Position numbers and translations under genes: made by a program. From an uncultured Kushneria sp. (GTDB lineage: Bacteria > Pseudomonadota > Gammaproteobacteria > Pseudomonadales > Halomonadaceae): 64,000 bases of DNA. The stretch covers positions 124,001 through 188,000 of the forward strand of contig NZ_CANMFC010000002.1 of NCBI RefSeq assembly GCF_947497025.1, read 5' to 3'. Each line of letters opens with the position of its first letter. The first letter of the stretch is position 1. Positions 43,157 through 52,222 of this stretch are shown piece by piece. The notes under the pieces are model-generated. The model was not told where the DNA came from, searched no databases, and worked only from the letters and a program-made list of their open reading frames with translations.

Positions 43157-44734
43157 ATGAGAATTCGCTCACAGGTGGGCATGGTGCTCAACCTCGATAA
43201 ATGTATCGGGTGTCATACCTGTTCCGTGACCTGCAAGAACGTCTGGACCAGTCGCGAGGGCATGGAGTACGCCTGGTTCAACAACGTCGAGACCAAGCCC
43301 GGCATCGGGTACCCAAAGGAGTGGGAGAACCAGCACAAGTGGAAGGGCGGCTGGCTGCGCCGCCGGGACGGCGCGATCGAGCCCCGCATCGGCGGGCGCT
43401 TTCGCGTGCTGGCCAAGCTGTTTGCCAACCCGGAGCTGCCGGAAATCGATGACTACTACGAGCCGTTTGATTTCGACTACCAGCACCTGCACCGCGCCGG
43501 CGAGGGCAGGCATCAGCCGGTGGCACGGCCGCGCTCTTTGATCAGCGGTCAGCGCATGCAGAAGATCGAGTGGGGGCCGAACTGGGAAGAGATTCTTGGC
43601 ACCGAGTTTGAAAAGCGCCGCCGCGACAAGAACTTCGATCGCATCCAGGCCGACATTTACGGCGAGTTTGAAAACACCTTCATGATGTATCTGCCCAGGC
43701 TCTGCGAGCACTGCCTGAACCCGGCGTGCGTGGCGTCGTGTCCGAGCGGGGCGATCTACAAGCGCGAGGAGGACGGCATCGTTCTGATCGATCAGGATAA
43801 GTGCCGCGGCTGGCGCATGTGCGTGTCGGGCTGCCCGTACAAGAAGATTTACTACAACTGGAAAAGCGGTAAATCCGAGAAGTGCATCTTCTGCTATCCG
43901 CGTATCGAGTCCGGTCAGCCGACCGTCTGCTCGGAGACCTGCGTGGGCCGCATCCGCTCGCTCGGCGTGCTGCTCTATGACGCCGATCGCATCGAGGAAG
44001 TCGCCGCCAGCGCCGATGAGCAGGACCTCTACCACCGCCAGTGCGAAATCTTTCTCGACCCGCATGACCCGGAGGTGATTGCCCAGGCGCGCCGCGACGG
44101 GGTGGAAGACAACGTCATCAAGGCCGCGCAGGCCTCACCCGTCTACAAGCTCGCCATCGACTGGCAGCTGGCCCTGCCGCTGCACCCGGAGTATCGCACC
44201 CTGCCGATGGTCTGGTACGTGCCGCCGCTGTCGCCAATCCAGTCCGCCTTCGATCAGGGCAACGTGCCAGGCGACGGCGTGCTGCCGGACATCGAATCGC
44301 TGCGCATCCCGGTGCGCTATCTGGCCAACCTGCTCACCGCCGGACAGGAAGGGCCTGTCATCCGCGCACTCAAGCGTCTGATGGCGATGCGTCTTTACAA
44401 GCGCGCCCAGCAGGTCGAGGGCCGCGAGGCCAGCGAGGTGCTCGAAGCCGTAGGACTGACGAAGGCACAGATCGAGGACATGTATCGCTACCTGGCGCTG
44501 GCCGATTTCGAGGACCGCTTCGTGATTCCCTCGACCCACCGCGAACAGGCCCGCGAGGCCTTCCCCGAGCGCGGCGGCTGCGGCTTCACGTTCGGGCAGG
44601 GCTGCAACGGCGGCGACAGCGCCGGCAGCCTGTTTGGCGGGCGCCGTCAGACCTCCACGCTGGTGAAACCCGTGGTCTCCCATTACGAGCCGGAAGTGGC
44701 GCCTTATGACGCCGAGGAGGATCGCCATGCGTAG
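43157..44734 (+). CDS. narH: Respiratory nitrate reductase beta subunit NarH
   Basis: 525-residue iron-sulfur electron-transfer subunit. Four clusters are evident: C16-x2-C19-x2-C22-x3-C26, CEHCLNPACVASC, CRGWRMCVSGC (with the tryptophan that makes a [3Fe-4S] centre) and CIFCYPRIESGQPTVCSETC. It passes electrons from NarI haems to NarG. The start MRIRSQVGMVLNLDKCIGCHTC is as in E. coli NarH and follows GGAGG by about 8 nt; an in-frame start at 43115 is not supported. It is first in narH-narJ-narI-ppiC and overlaps narJ by 8 nt. It is separated from narG by 11.6 kb. Confidence 0.97.
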   Translation: MRIRSQVGMVLNLDKCIGCHTCSVTCKNVWTSREGMEYAWFNNVETKPGIGYPKEWENQHKWKGGWLRRRDGAIEPRIGGRFRVLAKLFANPELPEIDDYYEPFDFDYQHLHRAGEGRHQPVARPRSLISGQRMQKIEWGPNWEEILGTEFEKRRRDKNFDRIQADIYGEFENTFMMYLPRLCEHCLNPACVASCPSGAIYKREEDGIVLIDQDKCRGWRMCVSGCPYKKIYYNWKSGKSEKCIFCYPRIESGQPTVCSETCVGRIRSLGVLLYDADRIEEVAASADEQDLYHRQCEIFLDPHDPEVIAQARRDGVEDNVIKAAQASPVYKLAIDWQLALPLHPEYRTLPMVWYVPPLSPIQSAFDQGNVPGDGVLPDIESLRIPVRYLANLLTAGQEGPVIRALKRLMAMRLYKRAQQVEGREASEVLEAVGLTKAQIEDMYRYLALADFEDRFVIPSTHREQAREAFPERGGCGFTFGQGCNGGDSAGSLFGGRRQTSTLVKPVVSHYEPEVAPYDAEEDRHA

Positions 44735-45461
44735 TCTGATCGTACTGGCCCGGCTGCTGGATTATCCCACCCGGGACCTGCAGCAGGCCGCCCCCGAAAT
44801 GACGGCAGTGATCAAGGCCGAGGACCGGCTCACGCCCCTGCGGCGGGAAACGCTGGTGGGCTGGATTCGCCGCGTGGCTCAGGCGGACCTGCTCGATCTG
44901 CAGGCCGACTATGTGGCGCTGTTTGACAAGGGCCGGGCGACCTCGCTGCTGCTGTTCGAGCACGTCCACGGCGAATCGCGCGACCGCGGTCAGGCGATGG
45001 TCGATCTGCTGGTGCAGTATCGCGAGGCGGGCTTTGAGCTCGATGCCCGGGAGCTGCCCGACTATCTGCCGCTGTTTCTGGAGTATCTCTCAACCCGAAC
45101 GGAGGCCGAGATTGCCGGCCAGCTCGGCGAGATCGCCCACATTCTGGCGCGCCTGACCGCCCGGCTCGAAGAACGCGAGGCCGATCAGGCGCTGGCCACG
45201 GCCACGCTGCTGGCACTGATCGGTGCCGAGGACGAGATTACCGAGCATCAGGAGACAGTGCGCGAGGAGACGCGCGATGACACGCCGGCCGCACTTGATG
45301 CGGTGTGGGAAGAGGAAGCCGTGCGCTTCTCCGCAAGCTCGGATCAGGACTGCGCGGTGCAGTCCGCCGCCGGCCAGCGCCGCGCGCAGCAGCGACAGAG
45401 CGCGCGCGACGCGGCCCAGCCCGTCCGTATCATCGATCCTGCCTCGGGAGTCACCTCATGA
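44727..45461 (+). CDS. narJ: Nitrate reductase assembly chaperone NarJ
   Basis: 244-residue cytoplasmic chaperone of the TorD/NarJ family. It holds NarG until the molybdenum cofactor and FS0 cluster are inserted. The core reads RLLDYPTRDLQQAAPEM, LDLQADYVALFDKGRATSLLLFEHVHGESRDRGQAMVDLL and ELPDYLPLFLEYLS, as in NarJ. The ATG at 44727 overlaps narH and has GAGGAGG just upstream. The C-terminal 50 residues are low in order, with repeated A, Q and R. The stop overlaps the narI start by 4 nt. Confidence 0.96.
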   Translation: MRSLIVLARLLDYPTRDLQQAAPEMTAVIKAEDRLTPLRRETLVGWIRRVAQADLLDLQADYVALFDKGRATSLLLFEHVHGESRDRGQAMVDLLVQYREAGFELDARELPDYLPLFLEYLSTRTEAEIAGQLGEIAHILARLTARLEEREADQALATATLLALIGAEDEITEHQETVREETRDDTPAALDAVWEEEAVRFSASSDQDCAVQSAAGQRRAQQRQSARDAAQPVRIIDPASGVTS

Positions 45462-46138
45462 TGGACTATACCCATACCCTGTTGTTCGGCTTTTACCCCT
45501 ATCTTGCCGGCACGGTCTTTCTGCTGGGCAGCCTGCTGCGCTTTGACCATGGCCAGTACACCTGGAAGACCGGCTCGAGCCAGATGCTGACCAAAAAACG
45601 CATGCGCGTGGGCAGCAATCTGTTTCACATCGGCATCATCGTGATCTTCTTCGGCCATCTGGTCGGGCTTTTGACCCCGCACTGGGCCTATGAGTGGGCG
45701 ATCACCCCGGGCAACAAGCAGATCATGGCGATCGTGGTGGGCGGCATTGCCGGGGTGCTGTGTCTGATCGGCGGCATGATCCTGCTTCATCGGCGCCTGT
45801 TTGATCCGCGCGTGCGGGCCAGCTCCAGCACCGCCGACATCGTGATTCTAGCGCTATTGATGGTGCAGGTGACGCTGGGGCTTTTCACCATTGTGGCCGC
45901 CGTCGATCATCTCGATGGCAGCGTGATGCTGCCGCTGGCCGAGTGGGCACAGTCGATCGTGTTCTTCCGCGCCGGCGCCGCCGGCCATCTGATGGATGTC
46001 GGGCTGATCTATAAGCTGCACATTTTTGTAGGCCTGACCATCGTGCTGATTTTCCCCTTCACCCGCCTGGTCCACGCCTGGAGCGCGCCGTTTGGCTATA
46101 TCGGCCGTCGCTATCAGCTGGTCCGCCGCCGCGCCTGA
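45458..46138 (+). CDS. narI: Respiratory nitrate reductase gamma subunit NarI
   Basis: 226-residue di-haem b membrane subunit that oxidises quinol on the periplasmic side and passes electrons to NarH. It has five membrane helices; the haem-ligand histidines lie in SNLFHIGIIVIFFGHLVG (early pair) and in the AGHLMDVGLIYKLHIFVGL segment (late pair). Starts with ATG in an ATGA overlap with narJ (MMDYTHTLLFGFYPY). Complete, family length. The parvulin gene follows 12 bp later. Confidence 0.97.
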   Translation: MMDYTHTLLFGFYPYLAGTVFLLGSLLRFDHGQYTWKTGSSQMLTKKRMRVGSNLFHIGIIVIFFGHLVGLLTPHWAYEWAITPGNKQIMAIVVGGIAGVLCLIGGMILLHRRLFDPRVRASSSTADIVILALLMVQVTLGLFTIVAAVDHLDGSVMLPLAEWAQSIVFFRAGAAGHLMDVGLIYKLHIFVGLTIVLIFPFTRLVHAWSAPFGYIGRRYQLVRRRA

Positions 46139-46150
46139 GGAGATACCGCC

Positions 46151-46966
46151 ATGCAGATGATCGACACGCAAACGCTGCCGGAGGCGCCAACTCTGGCCCT
46201 GCCGCCCATCGTTGTTGGTGACACGCCGATCGACCCGACAGAAATTGCCGCCGAGATGCAGTATCACGGCGCCGATTCGCCGGAAAGCGCGCAGCTGGCG
46301 GCGGCGCGGGCGCTGGTCATTCGCGAGCTGCTGCGCCAGGAAGTCGCCATGACGCTGGGGCGCGATGTGGCCATGGATGAGCAGGATGCTATGACCACGC
46401 TGCTGGATCAGGCCCTGAACACGCCCGAGCCCGATGACGCGGCCTGCGAACGCTTCTTTCAGGCGCATCGCGACCGCTTTTGCACGCCGCCGCGCTATCG
46501 CGTGCGCCACATTCTGCTGCCGGCGGCGCCGGACGATCAGGCCGCGCGTGACGAGATGAAAACGCTGGGTGACTCTCTGCTCGGTGAGCTTGCCGAGCAT
46601 CCGGAGCGCTTTGACGAGTTCGCCCTGCGCCATTCGGCCTGTCCGTCGAAGGAGAGCGGCGGGGCGCTGGGGGAACTGGCACCCGGGCAGACCGTGAAGG
46701 AGCTGGATGATGCCCTCAAACACCTGCCCGAGGGGCTGCATGAGCGGCCGCTGGCCTCGCGCTACGGCTGGCATCTGGTGCAGATCGATCAGAAGATCGA
46801 GGGCGAGGCACTGCCGCTGGAGACGGTGATCGATCGGGTGCGCCATACCCTGCGCGAGCAGGCCACCCGCCGCGCCCTGCGCCACTATCTGCTGGCACTG
46901 GCAGAGGAGATCGGCGTCACCGGTATTACGCTTGATGATGAGGCCGGCGGGGCGCTGATGCAGTAG
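46151..46966 (+). CDS. Parvulin-type peptidyl-prolyl isomerase of the nar operon (NifM/PpiC-like)
   Basis: 271 residues. The parvulin domain (about 110-215) reads RYRVRHILLPAAPDDQAARDEM, HSACPSKESGGALGELAPGQTVKELDDAL and SRYGWHLVQID. An N-terminal helical part (about 30-100) resembles the chaperone domain of NifM and SurA. There is no signal peptide, so it acts in the cytoplasm, presumably on nitrate reductase subunits. Such a gene follows narI in several Pseudomonas and Halomonas-type operons. GAGGAGA precedes the ATG. A terminator lies just after the gene. Confidence 0.9.
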   Translation: MQMIDTQTLPEAPTLALPPIVVGDTPIDPTEIAAEMQYHGADSPESAQLAAARALVIRELLRQEVAMTLGRDVAMDEQDAMTTLLDQALNTPEPDDAACERFFQAHRDRFCTPPRYRVRHILLPAAPDDQAARDEMKTLGDSLLGELAEHPERFDEFALRHSACPSKESGGALGELAPGQTVKELDDALKHLPEGLHERPLASRYGWHLVQIDQKIEGEALPLETVIDRVRHTLREQATRRALRHYLLALAEEIGVTGITLDDEAGGALMQ

Positions 46967-46977
46967 CTGGCCCGCCG

Positions 46978-47025
46978 CATCCATCAACAACAGCATCCAT
47001 CAACAATGCCATCAAACAACAACGC
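46978..47025. repeat. Three 16-bp imperfect tandem repeats after ppiC
   Basis: CATCCATCAACAACAG, CATCCATCAACAATGC and a diverged third copy lie head to tail. The third copy runs into the left arm of the terminator hairpin. Probably slippage products in a non-coding spacer. Confidence 0.7.
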
Positions 47026-47052
47026 CATCGACCTGAAGGGTCGATGGCGTTG
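47020..47052. terminator. Hairpin between ppiC and the acetyltransferase gene
   Basis: CAACGCCATCGACC and GGTCGATGGCGTTG form a perfect 14-bp stem with a TGAAG loop between two convergent genes. The T-run is short, but stem strength suggests termination in both directions. Confidence 0.8.
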
Positions 47053-47077
47053 TCATGTCCGGCTCGGCAAGGCGCCT

Positions 47078-47662
47078 TTAGCCCGGTGTTTGCGGCGGAC
47101 CGGTTTCCGGCAATGTCGTGTCACCCTCGTTGAGCGGGCGCTGCATGATCACCGCATCGACCCAGCGGCCGAACTTGAAGCCACACGCCTCGATCACGCC
47201 CTGATGGGTAAAGCCAAAGCGCCTGTGCAGGGCGATCGAGCCCTGATTGTCACTGTCACCGACCAGCGCAATCATCTGGCGCCAGGGGCCGGCTTCACAG
47301 CGCGTGAGCAGCTCGCTCAACAGCGCGCTGCCCACGCCGCGGCCGTGGGCAGCGTGGCTGACGTAGACCGAGTCCTCCAGACAGAAGCGATAGGCGCTGC
47401 GCGGATGGAAAAAACCGGCGTAGGCATAGCCCACCACGCGACCATCGAGCGTGGCGACGAAATAGGGCAGGCCCCCCTCACGAATGGCCGCGCAGCGTCG
47501 GGTCATCTCTTCAAGCGTTGGCGGCACTTCTTCAAACGAACCCAGCCCGTGGCGGACGTGGTGGTCATAGATGGCGTGGATGGCGGCAAGATCCTGATCC
47601 ATCACATCGCGTACGGTCACACCACGTCCTGTTACATCGAGCTTTCCAGGCCTGTCACTCAT
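47078..47662 (-). CDS. GNAT-family N-acetyltransferase, phosphinothricin-acetyltransferase-like
   Basis: 194 residues. It shows the Pat/Bar/YncA pattern: VRDVMDQDLAAIHAIYDHHV, FFHPRSAYRFCLEDSVYVSHAAHGRGVGSALLSELL (acetyl-CoA site HGRGVG), then NQGSIALHRRFGFTHQGVIEACGFKFGRWVDAVIMQ. Relatives acetylate phosphinothricin or methionine sulfoximine, or act as general amino-group detoxifiers. It ends near the terminator shared with ppiC. It lies 36 bp after the LysE-type exporter gene on the same strand, so both may be made together. Confidence 0.9.
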   Translation of the reverse strand: MSDRPGKLDVTGRGVTVRDVMDQDLAAIHAIYDHHVRHGLGSFEEVPPTLEEMTRRCAAIREGGLPYFVATLDGRVVGYAYAGFFHPRSAYRFCLEDSVYVSHAAHGRGVGSALLSELLTRCEAGPWRQMIALVGDSDNQGSIALHRRFGFTHQGVIEACGFKFGRWVDAVIMQRPLNEGDTTLPETGPPQTPG

Positions 47663-47698
47663 GCGGATACTGTCCCTGCTGATCGTTGAAGGTGGGCG

Positions 47699-48301
47699 TC
47701 ACTTTACAATGAACACAACGCAGGCGGCAGTCATCAGCCCCATGGTGACATTGAAGATTCGCCACGCCCGCGGGGTGGTCAGAAAGCGCGCGATCACCAT
47801 GCCAAAGCCGGCCCACAGCGAGATGCAGGGCAGGGCGACAAGCTCCATGAAGATAGCCAGCCCGAGCGCATTGGCCCAGAGCATGCCCTGGGCGGGCAGA
47901 AAGCTGGCCATCAGGGTCAGCCCCATCACCCAGACCTTGGGGTTGACGAACTGAAAGGTGGCCGCCTGCCACAGCGTCAGGGGCCGGGCATCACCTGTCG
48001 ACTTAAACTGCGGCGGTGGCGCACTGGCGATGCGCCAGGCGAGATAGAGCAGATACAGGGCGCCGGCGATCTGCAGCCACTGCTGAATCAGCGGATAGCG
48101 CTGAAAGAGCGTGCCCAGCCCCAGGGCAATCAGCGTAAAGAGCGTCAGCCCGCCCAGCAGAATGCCCATGATGTGGGGCAGGGTGCGGCGAAAGCCGTAC
48201 ATCGCGCCGGAGGCCGTCAGCATGACGTTGTTGGGGCCGGGCGTACCGGTCATGGTGATGGCAAACAGGGTCACGGAGACCCACCAGCTGACGGACATCA
48301 T
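47699..48301 (-). CDS. LysE/RhtB-family amino-acid exporter
   Basis: 200-residue inner-membrane protein with six helices. The N-terminal TMTGTPGPNNVMLTASGAMYGFRRTLPHIMGILLG is the LysE-family signature. FQFVNPKVWVMGLTLMASFLP holds the mid-protein NPK motif. It is divergent from a MocR-type regulator across 110 bp full of palindromes, which suggests that this regulator controls it. The start at 48301 or 48298 (two adjacent ATG codons) cannot be resolved. The exported compound is unknown; homoserine or threonine would be typical. Confidence 0.92.
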   Translation of the reverse strand: MMSVSWWVSVTLFAITMTGTPGPNNVMLTASGAMYGFRRTLPHIMGILLGGLTLFTLIALGLGTLFQRYPLIQQWLQIAGALYLLYLAWRIASAPPPQFKSTGDARPLTLWQAATFQFVNPKVWVMGLTLMASFLPAQGMLWANALGLAIFMELVALPCISLWAGFGMVIARFLTTPRAWRIFNVTMGLMTAACVVFIVK

Positions 48302-48316
48302 GATGGCCCCTCAATC

Positions 48317-48332
48317 ATTGTATGAGTACAAT
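48317..48332. promoter_or_regulatory. Palindrome 1 in the lysE-mocR divergent region
   Basis: ATTGTA-TGAG-TACAAT, a perfect 6-4-6 inverted repeat 16 bp before the lysE-type start. It is one of three different palindromes within 110 bp. Confidence 0.5.
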
Positions 48333-48342
48333 CGTGGAAGCA

Positions 48343-48360
48343 TTACCCGCTTATGGGTAA
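48343..48360. promoter_or_regulatory. Palindrome 2 in the lysE-mocR divergent region
   Basis: TTACCC-GCTTAT-GGGTAA, a perfect 6-6-6 inverted repeat midway between the two divergent genes. A regulator site or small hairpin. Confidence 0.45.
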
Positions 48361-48402
48361 CAATTTGAGCATACGTTTTCCAATGTCACCGTCAACGGAT
48401 TT

Positions 48403-48419
48403 ATTGTCACCATGACAAT
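48403..48419. promoter_or_regulatory. Palindrome 3 covering the mocR start codon
   Basis: ATTGTCA-CCA-TGACAAT, a perfect 7-3-7 inverted repeat. The regulator's ATG (48412-48414) lies inside it. Bound protein would block its own gene; in RNA it could form a weak hairpin hiding the start. Confidence 0.5.
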
Positions 48420-49803
48420 ATGGATACCCGAGCTTTCTCAGGATGGACCGCGCTATCGCGCTCTGGCCCACGCCATCGAGCGTGCCATCGATGACGGCGA
48501 ACTCGCCCCCGGCGCCAGGTTGCCCCCCCAACGCCGGCTGGCGGATGCCCTCGGCGTGACGGTCGGCACCGTCACCCGTGCCTATGCGCTGGTGGAGCAG
48601 AGCGGTCGGGTCAGCGCTCAGGTCGGCAGCGGCACTTACGTCAAGACTGAACAGACCGCCGAAGGATTTTCGCGGGTCATCGGTACCCCGCACGAGGGGC
48701 TGGTGGATCTGGGCATGTCCCTGCCGCCGCCGCATCCGGAGCGTCAGGCCATCCTGGGGCGCCTCCTGAGTGAGATCAGCGCGGACCCCGCCGCACTTGA
48801 GCAGGCCATCGACTATCCGCTTGATGACACCATGGCAACGCATCGCCAGCGCTACGCCGACTGGCTGGTTCATCAGGGGCTGACCGTCGACCCGGATGAG
48901 CTCCTGATTACCCAGGGCGGCATGAACGGCATTACGCTGGCGCTGTCGGCGCTGCTCTCACCCAATGATCGTCTGGCCGCCGAGGCGCTGAGCTATCCGG
49001 GCGTGATCAGTGCCGCGCGCCAGCAGTCGCTGAAAATGATCGCGGTGCCCTTTGATGACGAGGGCATCGATGTGGCGGCGCTGGCAGTGCGCCATGAGCG
49101 CACGCCCTTCAAGGCGCTCTATGTGATGCCCGAGCATCACAATCCCACCACCGTGCAGCTGTCTGAAAAGCGCCGCGGGGCGCTGGTGGCGCTGGCCCGC
49201 GAGCGCGATTTCTGGCTGATCGAGGATGCGGTCATGCACCTGCCGCAGGAGGCGCGCGGTACGCCGCTGTATCAGCTGGCCCCGGAGCGTACGATATTTG
49301 TGTTTTCGGTGGCCAAGATTCTGGGCGGCGGCCTGCGCTCGGGGGTGATGCGCGCCCCCACAGCGCTGCTGGAGCGGCTGCGCATCAGTCTGCGCAATCA
49401 GTGCTGGGCACCGCCGGCGCTGATGGCCGAGATCGCCGGGCGCTGGCTGGCCAGTGGTGAGGCCGATCGGCTACTGTCGTGGCAGTTCGAGGAGCTCAAG
49501 GTTCGCCAGGCGATGGTGAGCGAGGCGCTGGCCGGGTTTGACGTGCATATGCGCTGCGGCGGCTTTTATGCCTGGCTGGTGCTGCCCGGGGAGCACCGCG
49601 CCGCAATGCTGGTCGAAACGCTGGAACACAAGGGCGTGCGCGTGGCCCCGGCCGAGGCCTTTTGTGTCGGCAGCACCGCTGCACCGCAGGCGATACGGAT
49701 CTGTCTGAGCGCGGCGCCGGATCGCTCGGCACTGGCACGGGCGCTGGAGGTCATCGTTGAGGCCCTGTCACACAACATGCCGCCGCGCTGGCAGACGGTC
49801 TGA
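48412..49803 (+). CDS. MocR-family regulator: GntR winged helix fused to PLP aminotransferase fold
   Basis: 463 residues. The GntR-type DNA-binding part (1-75) reads PRYRALAHAIERAIDDGELAPGARLPPQRRLADALGVTVGTVTRAYALVEQSG. A fold-type I aminotransferase domain follows, with GGMNGITLAL, MPEHHNPTT and the PLP-lysine region FVFSVAKILGGGLRSGVM. Such proteins are regulators (PdxR, GabR, TauR types) rather than enzymes. Divergence from a LysE-type exporter suggests it senses an amine or amino acid that the exporter removes. No ribosome-binding site is obvious, and the ATG sits within a palindrome. Confidence 0.92.
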   Translation: MTIWIPELSQDGPRYRALAHAIERAIDDGELAPGARLPPQRRLADALGVTVGTVTRAYALVEQSGRVSAQVGSGTYVKTEQTAEGFSRVIGTPHEGLVDLGMSLPPPHPERQAILGRLLSEISADPAALEQAIDYPLDDTMATHRQRYADWLVHQGLTVDPDELLITQGGMNGITLALSALLSPNDRLAAEALSYPGVISAARQQSLKMIAVPFDDEGIDVAALAVRHERTPFKALYVMPEHHNPTTVQLSEKRRGALVALARERDFWLIEDAVMHLPQEARGTPLYQLAPERTIFVFSVAKILGGGLRSGVMRAPTALLERLRISLRNQCWAPPALMAEIAGRWLASGEADRLLSWQFEELKVRQAMVSEALAGFDVHMRCGGFYAWLVLPGEHRAAMLVETLEHKGVRVAPAEAFCVGSTAAPQAIRICLSAAPDRSALARALEVIVEALSHNMPPRWQTV

Positions 49804-49925
49804 TAAAAGAGGCATCGATGCCGGTCACTATGCCGTTTGATGCCCGGCGACAAGGGGGTCTTCATCCCGGTTGCCCCGAGCTGCCAATATAAGGCACATC
49901 ACGACGTCGGTACGGAGAGAACACC

Positions 49926-50651
49926 ATGCGTTACGAGCTCTATTACTGGCCGGAGATCCCCGGCCGGGGCGAATTCATTCGTCTGGCACTGGAAGCCGGT
50001 GGGGCCGACTATATTGATGTGGGCAACAGCACCGAGCCCGGCTACGGCGTCGAGGCCGTCACTCAATGGCTTGATGGCAGCATGACCGACTATCCGCCCC
50101 TGGCGCCGCCCTTTTTAAAGGCGGGCAAGGAAGTGATCTCGCATGTGGCCAATATCCTGTTGTACCTGGCGCCACGGCTCAAGCTGATCAACGATGACAA
50201 GGTCTATCAGTACTGGGCCCACAGCCTGCAGCTGACCATCACCGACTTTGTTGCCGAGGCCCACGATGTACACCATCCGCTCGGGCCGGAGCTTTATTTC
50301 GAGGATCAGCAGGCCGAGGCCGTTCGCCGGGCGCGCAATTTCATCGACAACCGCCTGCCGAAGTTTTTCCACTATTTCGAGCGCATCATCGATAAAAATC
50401 CCGACAGCCCGGTGTATCTGGTCGGCAAACGTCTCTCCTATGTCGACCTGTCGCTCTTTCACATGGTGCAGGGTCTACGCTACGCCTTCCCGAAAACCAT
50501 GGCCGCGCTGGAATCCGAAATCCCGAAGGTCATTGACCTGCACGATCATGTGCTGGAGCTGCCCCTGATCAGCGAATATCTCGCCTCCGAGCGCCGGCTG
50601 CCGTTTTCCGAACAGGGGCTTTTCCGTCACTATTCAATCCTTGATCAATAA
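49926..50651 (+). CDS. Glutathione S-transferase family protein
   Basis: 241 residues with a thioredoxin-like N-terminal domain (MRYELYYWPEIPGRGEFIRLALEAGG; the Tyr residues near the start fit sigma/alpha-type GSTs) and an all-helical C-terminal domain containing YLVGKRLSYVDLSLFHMVQGLRYAFP. The S/Y-D-L-S motif is the usual N-cap of the GST core helix. It would conjugate glutathione to electrophiles; the substrate is unknown. GGAGAGA stands just before the ATG. Followed 80 bp later by glutaredoxin 2 in the same direction, so the two may form a glutathione-related unit. Confidence 0.92.
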   Translation: MRYELYYWPEIPGRGEFIRLALEAGGADYIDVGNSTEPGYGVEAVTQWLDGSMTDYPPLAPPFLKAGKEVISHVANILLYLAPRLKLINDDKVYQYWAHSLQLTITDFVAEAHDVHHPLGPELYFEDQQAEAVRRARNFIDNRLPKFFHYFERIIDKNPDSPVYLVGKRLSYVDLSLFHMVQGLRYAFPKTMAALESEIPKVIDLHDHVLELPLISEYLASERRLPFSEQGLFRHYSILDQ

Positions 50652-50731
50652 AAGACTTGATGCTCTGGTGGCGAGGCACGCATTCCTCGCCCAGGCTTGA
50701 GAGACGACAGGGCGACGTTGGAGAACGCAAA

Positions 50732-51388
50732 ATGAATCTTTACATCTATGATCACTGCCCGTTTTGTGTGAAGGCACGCATGATTTTTGGCCTGCGCGAT
50801 GTGCCGGTCACCCTGCAGACACTGCTCAACGATGACGCCGAGACGCCCATGCGGCTGGTCGGCGACAAGAAGGTGCCGATTCTCGAATTCGAGGATGGCT
50901 ATACCCTGGACGAGAGTCTGGAGATAGTGAAGTGCATCGATAACGAAGCCGAAGGCGTGAAGGTCATGGAGGGCCCGCGCAACCCGGAGGTCGAGCGCTG
51001 GGTGAAGGCAAGCAGCGAAACGGTCGGCAGGCTGTTCATCCCGCGCGCACCCCGGGCGCCGCTGGGTGAATTTGCCACGATGGATGCCGTCGAGCACTTC
51101 ACGAACAACAAAAAGGCGGTATTTGGTCGCTTTGACACCCTGCTCGAGCAGACGCCCGAGCTGCTGGTGGAGGTGACGCAGTGGCTCAATGAGCTTGACG
51201 CGCTGATCCAGTCGCCGGAGGCCGTCAATGGCGTGCTGTCGATGGATGACATCGAACTCTTTCCGGTGCTGCGTCAGCTGTCACTGGTGGAAGGCGTGAA
51301 ATATCCCGAGCGGGTTGAAGCCTACCGGCAGGCGATGTCACAGCTGGCCGATGTCCCCCTGCATGACGAGATTGCCGTGGCGGCCTGA
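50732..51388 (+). CDS. grxB: Glutaredoxin 2 (GrxB)
   Basis: 218 residues, GST-like in fold, which separates it from small glutaredoxins. The N-terminus MNLYIYDHCPFCVKARMIFGL carries the dithiol site C9-P-F-C12 (E. coli Grx2 has CPYC). KKVPILEFEDGYTLDESLEIV is the glutathione-binding cis-Pro and S-x-x-I region. The C-terminal helical domain extends to 218. It reduces protein disulfides with glutathione. GGAGAA lies about 8 nt before the chosen ATG; codons upstream have no family likeness. Confidence 0.94.
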   Translation: MNLYIYDHCPFCVKARMIFGLRDVPVTLQTLLNDDAETPMRLVGDKKVPILEFEDGYTLDESLEIVKCIDNEAEGVKVMEGPRNPEVERWVKASSETVGRLFIPRAPRAPLGEFATMDAVEHFTNNKKAVFGRFDTLLEQTPELLVEVTQWLNELDALIQSPEAVNGVLSMDDIELFPVLRQLSLVEGVKYPERVEAYRQAMSQLADVPLHDEIAVAA

Positions 51389-51401
51389 GCGCGATGGCGC
51401 C

Positions 51402-51433
51402 GGCACAATATATAGGGGGCACAATATATAGGG
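51402..51433. repeat. Perfect 16-bp tandem duplication before gmk
   Basis: GGCACAATATATAGGG occurs twice, head to tail (51402-51417 and 51418-51433). Each copy includes ATATATA. It lies 22 bp upstream of the predicted gmk -10. Confidence 0.95.
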
Positions 51434-51454
51434 TCACCGAAATCTGCAGGGCTG

Positions 51455-52131
<677 letters not shown>

Positions 52132-52222
52132 ACTCGGTTCCCCCTTCCGAACACGATTAACGCCTGGCACATGACACGCCGGGCGCCTTCACTCAGATCA
52201 CACGCATTCAGGAGCCAGCATC

